From assembly GCA_951812755.1 (NCBI GenBank), contig OX638329.1:3914522-3978521 (forward strand): 64,000 bases of DNA, written 5' to 3'. Source of the stretch: an uncultured Latescibacterota bacterium. Lineage in GTDB: Bacteria; Latescibacterota; UBA2968. The notes under the pieces were generated by a model. That model ran no database searches. It was given only the letters and a program-made list of their open reading frames with translations, and was not told the origin of the DNA. The position numbers and the translations under genes were made by a program. How positions within the stretch are numbered: position 1 is the first letter of the stretch; every line of letters starts with the position of its first letter. Positions 1-9,747 of the stretch are shown piece by piece.

Positions 1-1
1 C

Positions 2-142
2 AGATCCAGCATTTCAGAAGATATGGACATAAAAGACGCGCTCCACGCATACTTACAAAATCACCCCGACCTCAAAAACATCGAAAAAGACCTTCAGAAT
101 TACGGCGCGCAACTCGAAGCCGAGCTCAGAGGTAGCGAATGA
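2..142 (+). CDS. Probable exonuclease SbcD, C-terminal end (partial)
   Basis: An open frame enters from the left edge and ends at the TGA at 140-142, giving 46 residues that finish in a charged helical tail. The stop overlaps the sbcC start codon (ATGA). In most bacteria sbcD, the Mre11-type nuclease subunit, lies directly upstream of sbcC and is translationally coupled to it. The identification therefore rests on position and coupling only; no catalytic motif lies inside the window. Confidence 0.5.
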   Translation, partial: RSSISEDMDIKDALHAYLQNHPDLKNIEKDLQNYGAQLEAELRGSE

Positions 143-3100
143 TTCCCATAAGCCTTTCCCTCCAGAACTTCCTCAGCTATGGCGAAAACGTGCCCCCCCT
201 CGACTTTTCGAGCTTTCACGTCGCCTGCATATCTGGCCGCAATGGGCACGGCAAATCTGCCTTGCTCGACGCCATCACCTGGGCACTGTGGGGAGAAGCC
301 CGCAAATCCGGTAGTGACCGTCGTCCCAACGACGGTCTGTTGCGCATTGGCACCACTGAAATGCGGGTCGATTTTGAATTTTTTCTCGAAAATGACCGCT
401 ATCGCATCAGCCGCAGCTTTCGCAAAACTGGCAAAAGCGCGACCACTCGTCTCGAATTTCAAATTTACTCCCCAGAAACGAACGCATACAAAACCCTCTC
501 GGAAGAAAGTGCCATACGCCAAACACAGGCCAGTATCGACACCCTGTTGCGAATGACTTATGAGACCTTTATCAACTCGGCCTTTTTGCTTCAGGGGCGC
601 GCAGATGAATTTACGCGCTGCAAAGCGAGCCAGCGAAAAGCCCTTCTCTCAGACATTCTCGGCTTATCGCATTACGACGACCTGGCTTCTCTTGCGCGAG
701 AGCACGCGCGCAAAGGAGATATAGAACTTGCAACAGCTCGCGCAAAAAGAGATGACATCGCGGAAACCATAGAAAAACGCGATGAATTTGTATCACAGCG
801 CGACAGCGTCAACGCACAACTCCAGGCCTGCAATAGCGAATTGGAAAACGCGGAAAATCGCCGCGAAGCACTGCGAAAAATACGCACCCAACGCGAACGC
901 CATGAAGCCGAGAGAGAGGCTCTCCAAAAAGACATATCGCGCACCGAATCGGACATGGGGGAACAACAAAATGCGTGTAAAAAAGCGCGGCAAGATGTGG
1001 CAGCCTATCGCGAAATCCTCGACAGAAGCGCCGAAATCACAAACGCCGCCGAAAAATATCGGACACTCCAAAAAGAAGACACAGACCTGCAGACAAAACT
1101 ACACGTCTTGAGACCACTTGAAAAACGCGCAGGAGAACTCGATCAAAAAATCGCCGACCAGCGTCACGAAGTGGAACGCCGCCTCGGCGAATGGCAAATA
1201 CGCATTGGAGATGCTGAACGCGCATTGCGAGAAACAGAGACACTTCTATCCGACCGCCAAACCATTCAAACACAGATCGAAGCATTGCACAAAGCCAGGC
1301 AACAGGACCGCGAATGGGAAGACATACGTGAAAACCGAGAGCGCGTTGAGCGCAATATTCGAGATCTCGAGCGACAAATAGATAGTACTGTTGAAAATAT
1401 AAAAGTAGATATCAACACCCGCACACATCAACTTCAGCAGACCGATGTGCTGGTAGCCGAGATTGAAGTGCGCAGAAAAACGCGGCAATCTCTCCGTGCA
1501 CAAGTAGAGGAAATCCAATCCATCGAGACCGAACGCGATGAGATTCGCAACAAAGGCAGTGCTCTCAAAATTCAGATCGAAAATGCCGGGGAACGCCTCG
1601 ACACCCTGCGCCAAAACCACAAAGACATCGCCCAACAGCAGCAAATTTTGCAAAATGTTCAGGATGCTTCGTGTCCCTTGTGCGGCAGCGAACTCGACCA
1701 GCACCACCGCGAAGAAGTAACAGCCAAACTCTCGAAGCAGTTGCGAGAACAACAGACGCAGATCACACAGTTGGAATCGGATAATCAAAAAGCCGAATCA
1801 GAACGCGAACAGCACAGACATCGCTATCAAGAGATTAAAAACCAACTCGCACAGCGTGAAGGCATCGCCCAACGCCTCGCTGAAGCCGAAGCCGCAATAA
1901 AAGAAGCCGAAAATGCCGTGCAAACCCGCGAGACATTGGCGGCTGAAATCAACGCACTAAAAATCCAATTGCGCGAACAAACCCAGAGCAGCCCGGATGC
2001 GCGCGCCCTATCCCAGGCCCGCAGTGCGCTTGATAACCTGACCTATAACCAAGCCGAACACCGCACCCTGCGCGAAAAACTCAAAGAACTCGACTCTGTT
2101 GAGGCACAAAATGCCCAACTTAAACTCGCCGAAGAACGAAAAGAAAAAATCCTCGCGGAATTGCCCTCATTTCGCAAAAAACGCGACCTCGCACAACAAT
2201 GGCTGGACGAAGCCAAATACGCGCTCAACGAACAAGCAGAACGCGAGCAAGTGCGCCATCGTATCCACACCCTGAATTACGATGCCAAACACCACCAGCG
2301 CATCTCCCAGCAACTCGCCTCCCTGCGAGATGTTCCAGCGCAATACGAACGCCTTCAAGTGGCCGAACGCGACCTCGAAAATGCACAAACGCAACTCAAA
2401 ACCGCAGAAAAACGCCTGACAGAACTCACAGAGCGCAACGAACAAGCGCAAAAACGCCTGACAGAAATCGCCGCAGCCATCAACCGCGCCGAATCTACCC
2501 TTGAAGAAGCCAATACTCTGGAAAAAAATATTGCACAGATGCGCGCCCAACGCGACAGCCTGCTCCAGCAAAATGCCGCTCTGCAATCTCAAATTGAGCA
2601 CTGCGATGCACTCAGTGCAGAACAAAACGCAGTTAAAGAAAAAATCAAATCATGCGAACGCGATATCCGCATCTATCGCGAACTGACCACCGCATTTGGC
2701 AAAGACGGTATTCAGGCACTCATCATCGAACAAGCCATTCCAGAAATCGAAGAAGAAGCCAATCGCATTCTCGCGCGCCTGACAGACAACCGCACCCAAA
2801 TTGCCCTGGAATCTCTGCGAGACCTCAAAACCGGGGGAACGCGCGAAACCCTCGATATTAAAATTAGCGATGAACTCGGCGAACGCAGCTACGAACTCTA
2901 TTCTGGCGGAGAAGCTTTTCGCATTGACTTTTCTATCCGCATTGCCCTGTCCAAACTCCTTGCCCGCCGCACGGGCACGCGCCTGCGAACCCTGGTCATC
3001 GACGAGGGCTTTGGCACCCAGGATGCCGAAGGACTCGACCACCTCGTGGAAGCCATACAGGCCATCAGCGGGGATTTTGAAAAAATTTTGATCATTACCC

Positions 3101-3189
3101 ACGTTGAATCGCTCAAACAGGCATTTCCCGTACGCATCGAAGTCACCAAATATCCCGATCTGGGATCGCGCTTTGAGGTACTCTACTAA
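139..3189 (+). CDS. sbcC: SbcC, ATPase subunit of the SbcCD nuclease
   Basis: Rad50-family ABC/SMC ATPase of 1016 residues. With SbcD it opens DNA hairpins and processes double-strand breaks and stalled forks. The Walker A motif (GRNGHGKS, about residues 34-41) sits at the N-terminus. A very long Glu/Gln/Arg-rich coiled coil is broken in the middle by the zinc hook CPLCG (first Cys at residue 512), through which dimers join. The ABC signature YSGGE (about 920-925) and Walker B LVIDEGFG (about 952-960) are at the C-terminus. Length and order match the family. It overlaps the preceding frame by 4 nt and touches the alr start codon, so the three genes probably form one transcript. Confidence 0.93.
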   Translation: MIPISLSLQNFLSYGENVPPLDFSSFHVACISGRNGHGKSALLDAITWALWGEARKSGSDRRPNDGLLRIGTTEMRVDFEFFLENDRYRISRSFRKTGKSATTRLEFQIYSPETNAYKTLSEESAIRQTQASIDTLLRMTYETFINSAFLLQGRADEFTRCKASQRKALLSDILGLSHYDDLASLAREHARKGDIELATARAKRDDIAETIEKRDEFVSQRDSVNAQLQACNSELENAENRREALRKIRTQRERHEAEREALQKDISRTESDMGEQQNACKKARQDVAAYREILDRSAEITNAAEKYRTLQKEDTDLQTKLHVLRPLEKRAGELDQKIADQRHEVERRLGEWQIRIGDAERALRETETLLSDRQTIQTQIEALHKARQQDREWEDIRENRERVERNIRDLERQIDSTVENIKVDINTRTHQLQQTDVLVAEIEVRRKTRQSLRAQVEEIQSIETERDEIRNKGSALKIQIENAGERLDTLRQNHKDIAQQQQILQNVQDASCPLCGSELDQHHREEVTAKLSKQLREQQTQITQLESDNQKAESEREQHRHRYQEIKNQLAQREGIAQRLAEAEAAIKEAENAVQTRETLAAEINALKIQLREQTQSSPDARALSQARSALDNLTYNQAEHRTLREKLKELDSVEAQNAQLKLAEERKEKILAELPSFRKKRDLAQQWLDEAKYALNEQAEREQVRHRIHTLNYDAKHHQRISQQLASLRDVPAQYERLQVAERDLENAQTQLKTAEKRLTELTERNEQAQKRLTEIAAAINRAESTLEEANTLEKNIAQMRAQRDSLLQQNAALQSQIEHCDALSAEQNAVKEKIKSCERDIRIYRELTTAFGKDGIQALIIEQAIPEIEEEANRILARLTDNRTQIALESLRDLKTGGTRETLDIKISDELGERSYELYSGGEAFRIDFSIRIALSKLLARRTGTRLRTLVIDEGFGTQDAEGLDHLVEAIQAISGDFEKILIITHVESLKQAFPVRIEVTKYPDLGSRFEVLY

Positions 3190-4305
3190 ATGCCCCAACC
3201 CGACCGACCCGCATGGCTCGAAGTAAATCTATCGGCCATTGCCAACAATATTTCTGCAGTCCGTCAGTTCGTCTCGCCAACAACACAGGTCATGGCCATT
3301 GTCAAAGCCAATGCCTATGGCCATGGCCTCATACCCGCTGCTAAAGCAGCCATAAAAGGCGGCGCATCTGCACTCGGCGTTGCCCTGCTGCAAGAAGGCG
3401 TTGCCCTTCGCAGTGCGGGCATCACAGCACCAGTTGTCGTGCTCGCCCCCACCATGCCCGAACAGGCCGACAGCATTGTTGCCCACAACCTGTCTCAAAC
3501 CATCGGTCATCCCGCCGCGATATCACCGATAGAAGCCGCGGCCAGGCGCCACAATACACACACCCGCATACATCTCAAAGTCGATACCGGCATGGGCCGC
3601 CTTGGCCTATTATCCGATGAGGTCCCCGCCTTTGTAAAAAAAATCGCCGCAAATCCCTACTTATTCCTCGAGGGTATCGCAACACATGTGGCATGGGAAC
3701 GCGCAGAGGACATGGACAAGGCGCGCCATCAAATCAAAACATTTGCCTCATGCCTGTCCAAACTCACAGACATTTCGGTTCCCTGGCGCCACGCCGCCAA
3801 CAGCGTCATGACCGTTCACATGCCCGAATCGCATTTTGACCTCGTGCGCGTGGGATTGCTCACCTATGGCATTCCCCCCACGCAAGGTGCAGGCACGCTC
3901 CCACTTTCTCCCGCGCTAACCATCAAAGCGAGGATCGCGCAAGTGCGAAATTTTTCTACCGGCCAAACCCTCAGTTACGGCGGCACATACACACTCACGC
4001 GCCCCTCTCGCATCGCCCTCGCGCCCCTGGGATATGCCGATGGCTACAACCTCCGCATGTCCAATAAATCCCACGTCCTCATCTGCGGAAAACCCTGTCC
4101 GGTTGTCGGCGCAATCTGCATGGACGTCATCATGATCGATATCACCGATATACCGCCCGTTTCCGTCGGTGAAGAAGTCGTCCTCCTCGGACAACAGGGC
4201 GACCGCAAAATCACCGTGAATGACCTCGCCCAATGGGGAAATTATATTTCACACGAAGTCGTTTCCCTGCTCGGTGCGCGTCTTCCCCGGCACTATATTT
4301 CGTAA
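3190..4305 (+). CDS. alr: Alanine racemase
   Basis: PLP-dependent enzyme of 371 residues converting L-alanine to D-alanine for peptidoglycan. The N-terminal TIM barrel has the PLP-binding lysine in VKANAYGHG (Lys39). The C-terminal beta domain carries the second catalytic residue, a tyrosine, in LSYGGTY (Tyr263). The start ATG follows the sbcC stop codon with no gap, which points to translational coupling. Length is typical (350-380). The protein is cytoplasmic. No second wall-precursor gene is nearby, so the pairing with sbcC is probably incidental. Confidence 0.94.
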   Translation: MPQPDRPAWLEVNLSAIANNISAVRQFVSPTTQVMAIVKANAYGHGLIPAAKAAIKGGASALGVALLQEGVALRSAGITAPVVVLAPTMPEQADSIVAHNLSQTIGHPAAISPIEAAARRHNTHTRIHLKVDTGMGRLGLLSDEVPAFVKKIAANPYLFLEGIATHVAWERAEDMDKARHQIKTFASCLSKLTDISVPWRHAANSVMTVHMPESHFDLVRVGLLTYGIPPTQGAGTLPLSPALTIKARIAQVRNFSTGQTLSYGGTYTLTRPSRIALAPLGYADGYNLRMSNKSHVLICGKPCPVVGAICMDVIMIDITDIPPVSVGEEVVLLGQQGDRKITVNDLAQWGNYISHEVVSLLGARLPRHYIS

Positions 4306-4384
4306 AAATTGAACATTGTTTCTGTTTCCAAATCCTGTTATCTTTATTTTTTGTTATACCCAACCACCTTTTCACGACATTATT

Positions 4385-5398
4385 ATGCGCATTTTTCCAT
4401 TTTTTCTGCTCTTGTGCATCGGATGTGGCGACCACTTGCCCGAATCCCTCGGTCCTGCTCGCAAAATCATCGTATTGGCCGATTCCACCGATTGGCAAAT
4501 CCTGGAAGACCCCCTCCGCGACATTTTTGAAACCGTTATCTATACGCCCCAGGCCGAACGCGTTTACGAAATTGAATGGGGCGATGTCAATTTCCTCAGC
4601 GCGCACAAACACGACCAGCGCAAAAGCCTCATGGTTATCGCGCCCCTCAATGCCAATCACCCCACCGCGCAATTCGTCAAAGAGATACTCAGCCCCGAAG
4701 TGCAACAAACCATTTTGGACGGTCGCGCAGGTGTAACCTGGAAAAAAGATGTGTGGGCCAAAGATCAAACCCTCTATATCGTATCGGGAAAAGATATAGA
4801 GACCACCGTTGAAAACCTCTATGTAGAATCTGATCGTTTGTATAGCACTCTGGAAAATGCCGTTGATCACAGTGTGCGAGAAAATGTTTACAGCTTTGGC
4901 GAACGCAAAGATGTCACCCAGGAACTCGTAGAGACCTATGGTTGGAATGTGCGTGTGCCCTTTGGCTATCGCATCCTCGAAACCTATCCCAACTTTGTCG
5001 TACTCGCCAGAGATAATCCCAACCGCTGGCTTTCCGTTTATTGGGAAGACGATGTACACCCCGATCAACTCACCGAAGACTGGGTTATTCAAAAGCGCGA
5101 CGACATCATGGGGCAGTGGTTTGGCGGCGACCGCATTGTCCTGGGCGAAGTTACTGTTCGGCAGGTCGAATTTGCGGGCAAACTCGCCGTAGTACTTCAG
5201 GGCCTTTGGGAAAACGAGGCCGAGTGGAAAGGTGGTCCCTTTAAAAGCTATGCTTTTGTCGATGTCGATCTCAACCGACTTTTTTTTATCGATATAGGAC
5301 TCTACGCGCCCAATAAAAAAAAGGCTCCCATCTTGAGAAGGGTAGATCTCGTAGCCAAATCTTTTACAATCAACCGCGCGTTTTTTCAAGACAAATGA
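4385..5398 (+). CDS. DUF4837-family lipoprotein
   Basis: The start at 4385 gives a short hydrophobic signal ending in CIGC with a possible lipidated Cys14; the upstream in-frame ATG at 4316 would bury this signal. The 337-residue product has the DUF4837 pattern: an early motif on preserving a time or state variable (VLADSTDW), then alternating strands and helices, and a Trp-rich middle with an NPNRWLSVYW segment. The family is mostly known from Bacteroidota and relatives and has no defined function. It probably faces the periplasm on the inner or outer membrane. It stands alone between alr and a sulfatase. Confidence 0.68.
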   Translation: MRIFPFFLLLCIGCGDHLPESLGPARKIIVLADSTDWQILEDPLRDIFETVIYTPQAERVYEIEWGDVNFLSAHKHDQRKSLMVIAPLNANHPTAQFVKEILSPEVQQTILDGRAGVTWKKDVWAKDQTLYIVSGKDIETTVENLYVESDRLYSTLENAVDHSVRENVYSFGERKDVTQELVETYGWNVRVPFGYRILETYPNFVVLARDNPNRWLSVYWEDDVHPDQLTEDWVIQKRDDIMGQWFGGDRIVLGEVTVRQVEFAGKLAVVLQGLWENEAEWKGGPFKSYAFVDVDLNRLFFIDIGLYAPNKKKAPILRRVDLVAKSFTINRAFFQDK

Positions 5399-5414
5399 TA
5401 TTTCTGGAGAGGAT

Positions 5415-7103
5415 ATGAACAAACCCAATGTGATTTTTGTTCTCACCGATGACCAGGGCTATGGCGACCTCTCTTGCCATGGAAATCCGATTATTAAAAC
5501 ACCAAATCTGGACGCGTTGCACGACGAGAGCATCCGGTTCACAGATTTCCACGTCGCGCCCATGTGTACGCCAACGCGCGGCGAATTGTTGACAGGCCAG
5601 GACGCGCTCCGCAATGGTGCTACATTTGTGTGCATGGGGCGATCTTTGATAAATCCCGAATTGCCGACCATGGCGGATATTTTCGCCATGAATGGATACA
5701 GCACGGGTCATTTTGGCAAATGGCACCTCGGCGACAATTATCCCTACCGCCCACAGGATCGGGGATTTCACGAAACGATTCACCATCCCGCCTGGGGAAT
5801 TACATCCGCCGCTGATTATTTTGGGAATGATTATTTCGACGACCACTATCGACACAATGGGACAATTGAGGCCTTTGAAGGATATTGCACAGATGTGTGG
5901 TTTGACGAAGCTATGGACTGGATCGAAGAACAGGGCGACGCGCCGTTTTTTGCTTACATCGCCACCAACGCACCCCATACCCCGCTTTGGGTCCCCGACA
6001 AATACCGCCAGCCCTATCTCGAGCATGTCGCATATAATGTCGCCAGCTTTTACGGAATGATTGCCAATATCGACGAAAACATGGGCAAACTCGACGACCT
6101 TCTCCGCAAAACCGGACTGCGCGACAATACCATTTTGATTTTTATGACCGATAATGGAACGGCAAACGGAGAAACGGTGTACAATGCCGGCATGCGCGGA
6201 AAAAAGACCACGCTATATGAAGGTGGTCACCGCGTTCCATTTTTTATTCGCTGGCCCAAAGGACAGTTGGGAGACCCCCGCGATATACCCGATTCCACGC
6301 ACGGCACAGACGTGTTGCCAACCCTGATCTCTCTCTGCGATCTCAATGAACCAAAAGGAACAGCCTATGATGGCGTTTCTCTAACCAGTCTCTTGCGCGA
6401 ACGCGAAGAATTGAAAGATCGGGTGCTCGTCGTACAATACGGCCACAATGTCCCAAAGGGGAATCGAACCACGCGCAAAGGCAATGCCGCAGTTTTGTGG
6501 AATCGATGGCGTCTCGTGGATTATACCGAACTGTATCACCTCGACAGCGATCCCGCACAAGAACACAACATCGCCGACCAACATCCCAATGTCGTGCAAA
6601 AGATGCGAGCGCATTACGATGCGTGGTGGGATGCGCTCGGAAAAAATCTCGATATTTACTTCCCCATTTCCATCGGGACAGACGAAGAAAAGTCCTCGCG
6701 ATTATCCAGTTGCGATTGGATGGGGGTTTATTGCGATAATCCCGGGGGCGTGCGCGGATGTGTGATGGACAGTGGTATCTGGCAACTCGCGGTTGCACAA
6801 TCCGGAAAATACGACATCACCTTGCGGCGCTGGCCCCGAGAATCGAATCTCGCAATTACAGCGCCAGCTCCCGTGATGGAAGGTGTTGACGGCACATTGA
6901 TGGCAGGAAAAGCACTCCCCGCAGACCGGGCGTGGATGCAGATCGGCGGCTCTGAACATGAAATGGGCGTGCGCCCCGATGACCTGTCCGTAACATTTAC
7001 AGTGGATTTGTCGAGTGGTCCTGCAACTTTACAAACGTGGTGGATAGACGCGGATGGCAATCGCCTCGCCGGCGCGTATTACGTGACAGTAGAGAGCGTA
7101 TAA
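5415..7103 (+). CDS. Sulfatase (alkaline-phosphatase superfamily)
   Basis: Type I sulfatase of 562 residues that hydrolyses sulfate esters. The N-terminal metal site (TDDQGYGD, about 11-18) precedes the CTPTRGELLTG signature, whose Cys51 would become formylglycine. A second metal motif (FMTDNGTANG) lies near residues 237-246. The last 130 or so residues form an extra beta-rich domain beyond the catalytic fold. No signal peptide is visible, so the protein may be cytoplasmic, unlike most secreted polysaccharide sulfatases. GGAGAGG precedes the ATG by 5 nt. Substrate cannot be read from sequence. Confidence 0.9.
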   Translation: MNKPNVIFVLTDDQGYGDLSCHGNPIIKTPNLDALHDESIRFTDFHVAPMCTPTRGELLTGQDALRNGATFVCMGRSLINPELPTMADIFAMNGYSTGHFGKWHLGDNYPYRPQDRGFHETIHHPAWGITSAADYFGNDYFDDHYRHNGTIEAFEGYCTDVWFDEAMDWIEEQGDAPFFAYIATNAPHTPLWVPDKYRQPYLEHVAYNVASFYGMIANIDENMGKLDDLLRKTGLRDNTILIFMTDNGTANGETVYNAGMRGKKTTLYEGGHRVPFFIRWPKGQLGDPRDIPDSTHGTDVLPTLISLCDLNEPKGTAYDGVSLTSLLREREELKDRVLVVQYGHNVPKGNRTTRKGNAAVLWNRWRLVDYTELYHLDSDPAQEHNIADQHPNVVQKMRAHYDAWWDALGKNLDIYFPISIGTDEEKSSRLSSCDWMGVYCDNPGGVRGCVMDSGIWQLAVAQSGKYDITLRRWPRESNLAITAPAPVMEGVDGTLMAGKALPADRAWMQIGGSEHEMGVRPDDLSVTFTVDLSSGPATLQTWWIDADGNRLAGAYYVTVESV

Positions 7104-7107
7104 AAAT

Positions 7108-8796
7108 ATGAACTATAACCCCGAAAATCCCCTCATCATCCAGAGCGACCTCACAGTTCTCGTCGAAGTCAATTCGCCCAAATACGAAGCGGCGCGAGAT
7201 CGACTCGTGCGCTTTGCCGAGTTGGAAAAAAGTCCCGAGCACATACACACGTACCGCGTCAATCCCCTCTCGCTCTGGAATGCAGCCGCAGCCGGCATCA
7301 CCACCGAAGAAATCATCACCACCCTCGAAACCTACGGCAAATACGACATCCCTCAGAATGTGGGCGTCGAAATCCGCGAGGCCATGAGCCGCTATGGCAA
7401 AGTCTATCTCGACAAAGAAGACGACGCGCTCATCCTGTCTTCTGAAGACCCACTGATCATCCTTGAAATCTGTCGCCAAAAAACCGTCCAGCCCTATATC
7501 GAAAAGCGACTCGACGCTCACCGCATCAGCGTTTTGCCCCTCTATCGGGGGCACCTCAAACAGGCTCTTACGCGCATCGGATTCCCGGTCAAAGATCGCG
7601 CTGGATATCTCAAAGGCAGAACACTCAAATTTCGACATCGCCAGATTGCCTTATCGGGGAATTCCTTTGCATTGCGCGATTATCAGCGCGAAGCCGTCGA
7701 TATATTTCATGCGGGCGGAGGCCCCGATGGCGGGAGCGGCACAGTAGTTTTGCCCTGCGGCGCGGGCAAGACCATTGTGGGCATGGCCGCGATGGATATC
7801 CTCCAGTGCGAAACCCTGATCCTGACCACCAACATCACGGCGTCGCGCCAGTGGAAAGCAGAACTCATCGACAAAACGAGCCTCACCGACGGCCAGATAG
7901 GCGAATATTCCGGCGAGCGCAAAGAAATTCGGCCCATTACCATTGCCACGTACAATATCTTGACCTATCGCAGAAGCCGGGAGGAAGACTTTCCCCACTT
8001 CGGTATTTTTAATCAGGGCAATTGGGGCCTCATTATTTACGACGAAGTTCACCTGCTTCCCGCGCCTGTATTTCGCTTTACCGCCGAATTGCAATCCCGG
8101 CGTCGTCTGGGCCTCACAGCTACCCTTGTGCGCGAAGATGGTCTCGAAACCGATGTCTTTTCACTCATCGGACCAAAACGCTACGACGTGCCCTGGCGGG
8201 AGCTTGAATCCAGCGGCTGGATAGCAACCGCAGAATGCTGCGAAATTCGCCTGCCATTGCCACAGGACAAGCGGCTCAGCTATGCCATAGCAGATAGACG
8301 CGCCAAATTCCGCATCGCATCGGAAAATGCCGACAAAATCCACCTGGTCAAACACCTGCTAAAAAAACATAAAGGCGATCAAATCCTCGTCATTGGGCAA
8401 TACATCCGTCAGGTCGAATATATGGCACGAGAACTCGACGCCCCGTTAATAATGGGCAAAACCCCCACCGAAGACCGCGACCACCTCTACGAAGCATTTC
8501 GAAAGGGCAAAATCAAGATCCTCGTCGTGTCCAAAGTCGCCAATTTTGCCGTCGATCTGCCCGACGCCAGTGTCGCCATTCAGCTTTCCGGCACTTATGG
8601 CTCGCGCCAGGAAGAAGCCCAACGCCTCGGGCGCATTTTGCGTCCCAAATCCGACGGCAGCCTCGCCCACTTTTACACCCTGGTCACACGCGATACCCGC
8701 GAACAAGAATTTGCCCGAAACCGCCAGACCTTCCTCACCGAACAGGGCTACCGCTACACCATTCGAGACGCAGATGATGTCTTTGAAGAAGCCTGA
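7108..8796 (+). CDS. XPB-type DNA helicase (SF2)
   Basis: Bacterial XPB-like helicase of 562 residues, probably acting in nucleotide-excision-type repair or transcription-linked unwinding. The N-terminal 190 residues match the XPB/Ssl2 damage-recognition and lead region. Walker A is PCGAGKT (216-222), Walker B is DEVH (312-315), and the XPB hallmark RED motif occurs in ATLVRED. The C-terminal helicase half ends with QEEAQRLGRILRPK, the arginine-finger motif VI. The start follows the sulfatase stop by 4 nt without a strong Shine-Dalgarno sequence. The XPB-associated protein at 14113-16140 may be its partner; no nuclease such as Bax1 is adjacent. Confidence 0.88.
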   Translation: MNYNPENPLIIQSDLTVLVEVNSPKYEAARDRLVRFAELEKSPEHIHTYRVNPLSLWNAAAAGITTEEIITTLETYGKYDIPQNVGVEIREAMSRYGKVYLDKEDDALILSSEDPLIILEICRQKTVQPYIEKRLDAHRISVLPLYRGHLKQALTRIGFPVKDRAGYLKGRTLKFRHRQIALSGNSFALRDYQREAVDIFHAGGGPDGGSGTVVLPCGAGKTIVGMAAMDILQCETLILTTNITASRQWKAELIDKTSLTDGQIGEYSGERKEIRPITIATYNILTYRRSREEDFPHFGIFNQGNWGLIIYDEVHLLPAPVFRFTAELQSRRRLGLTATLVREDGLETDVFSLIGPKRYDVPWRELESSGWIATAECCEIRLPLPQDKRLSYAIADRRAKFRIASENADKIHLVKHLLKKHKGDQILVIGQYIRQVEYMARELDAPLIMGKTPTEDRDHLYEAFRKGKIKILVVSKVANFAVDLPDASVAIQLSGTYGSRQEEAQRLGRILRPKSDGSLAHFYTLVTRDTREQEFARNRQTFLTEQGYRYTIRDADDVFEEA

Positions 8797-8801
8797 AAAA
8801 T

Positions 8802-9629
8802 ATGCCCTTCCGCAAGACCAGATTTTACGCCGCGATTGAACTGCCTCGCCCTGTCAACTGTCTCATAACCTTTGCCTCGGTACTCCTCGGCGGTTGGCTG
8901 GGGATTCACAGGATCACCGAACCCCTGCTTTTTGCCGCGCTGTCTGCCGCCCTTATCACCGCAGGGGGCAACGCACTCAATGACCTGTGTGGCATCACCG
9001 AAGACCGCATAAACAAACCGCACCGCCCACTCCCTTCGGGGCGTTTATCCCCCGGCATCGCTCGCATAGAAATGGGTATTTTCCTCCTCGCAAGCATTCT
9101 CCTTGCCCTCCCTTTGCCAACGCCTGCCCTCACCATTGCTCTCATTGCCATTGCAAGCCTGATCCTTTACAACATCTATCTCAAACGCGTACCTCTCATC
9201 GGCAATCTCATAATAAGTGCGCTCGGCGGCCTGGCATTTCTCTATGGCGGCGCAGCCGTCAAAGTCATATCTGCCCCCTATCTCATTGCGGGCTTTGCCT
9301 TTCTGTTTCACCTGGGGCGCGAACTCCTCAAAGACCTCGAAGACAGTGCTGGTGACCGCCAGTTATCCGGCAGCACGGTACCTATCTCCTGGGGCGAAAA
9401 CAGCGCGCGCATCCTGATCACCGGTATCTTTGCAATCCTCATCATCGCAACCCCCGTACCCGCGCTCCTGGGCATTTACAGTTCGATTTATCTCAGCCTG
9501 ATTATCCTCCTCAATTTCCTGCTCATCTTCGTCCTCATCCGCCTCTGGCAAAAAGACGCCCTCGGATACCTGAACAAACTCCTCAAAGCGGGCATGCTAT
9601 TGGGACTCGCAGCTTTTCTTTTTACTTAA
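8802..9629 (+). CDS. UbiA-family prenyltransferase
   Basis: Integral membrane protein of 275 residues with about eight or nine hydrophobic segments. UbiA enzymes move an isoprenoid diphosphate onto an acceptor such as glycerol phosphate, a quinone head group or haem. The first Mg-binding motif is N-D-(6)-D followed by RINKPHRPLPSG (60-80); the middle Asp of the usual NDxxDxxxD is Gly64. The second motif is GRELLKDLEDSAGDR (about 170-184). This arrangement resembles the geranylgeranylglyceryl-phosphate type, but the acceptor is uncertain. It starts 5 nt after the XPB gene and is probably co-transcribed with it. Confidence 0.83.
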   Translation: MPFRKTRFYAAIELPRPVNCLITFASVLLGGWLGIHRITEPLLFAALSAALITAGGNALNDLCGITEDRINKPHRPLPSGRLSPGIARIEMGIFLLASILLALPLPTPALTIALIAIASLILYNIYLKRVPLIGNLIISALGGLAFLYGGAAVKVISAPYLIAGFAFLFHLGRELLKDLEDSAGDRQLSGSTVPISWGENSARILITGIFAILIIATPVPALLGIYSSIYLSLIILLNFLLIFVLIRLWQKDALGYLNKLLKAGMLLGLAAFLFT

Positions 9630-9630
9630 C

Positions 9631-9670
9631 TTGACATACACTGGACTTCTTCATAATCTTAAAATTATGA
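9631..9670 (+). promoter_or_regulatory. Candidate promoter with overlapping dyad operator for the ATPase/Toprim cassette
   Basis: TTGACA at 9631-9636 is followed after 17 nt by TAATCT (9654-9659); CATAAT (9652-9657) is an alternative -10 with 15 nt spacing. A perfect inverted repeat TCATAAT-6-ATTATGA (9651-9670) covers the -10 and the likely start point. The layout is that of a repressor or autoregulatory operator. It sits in the only sizeable gap (118 nt) before the two-gene cassette, so the cassette appears to have its own controlled promoter. The binding protein is unknown. Confidence 0.42.
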
Positions 9671-9747
9671 CCACAGCATTGAATCACAGTGGATTCCAGG
9701 AGTTGCTAAACATAGGACCGGCGAGGTGGCCGAGATGGAGATAGCTG

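Noticed and set aside
4211-5446. A 411-codon open frame on the minus strand across alr and the DUF4837 gene
   Set aside because: It runs antisense to two genes with recognisable products and has no domain or start signal of its own.
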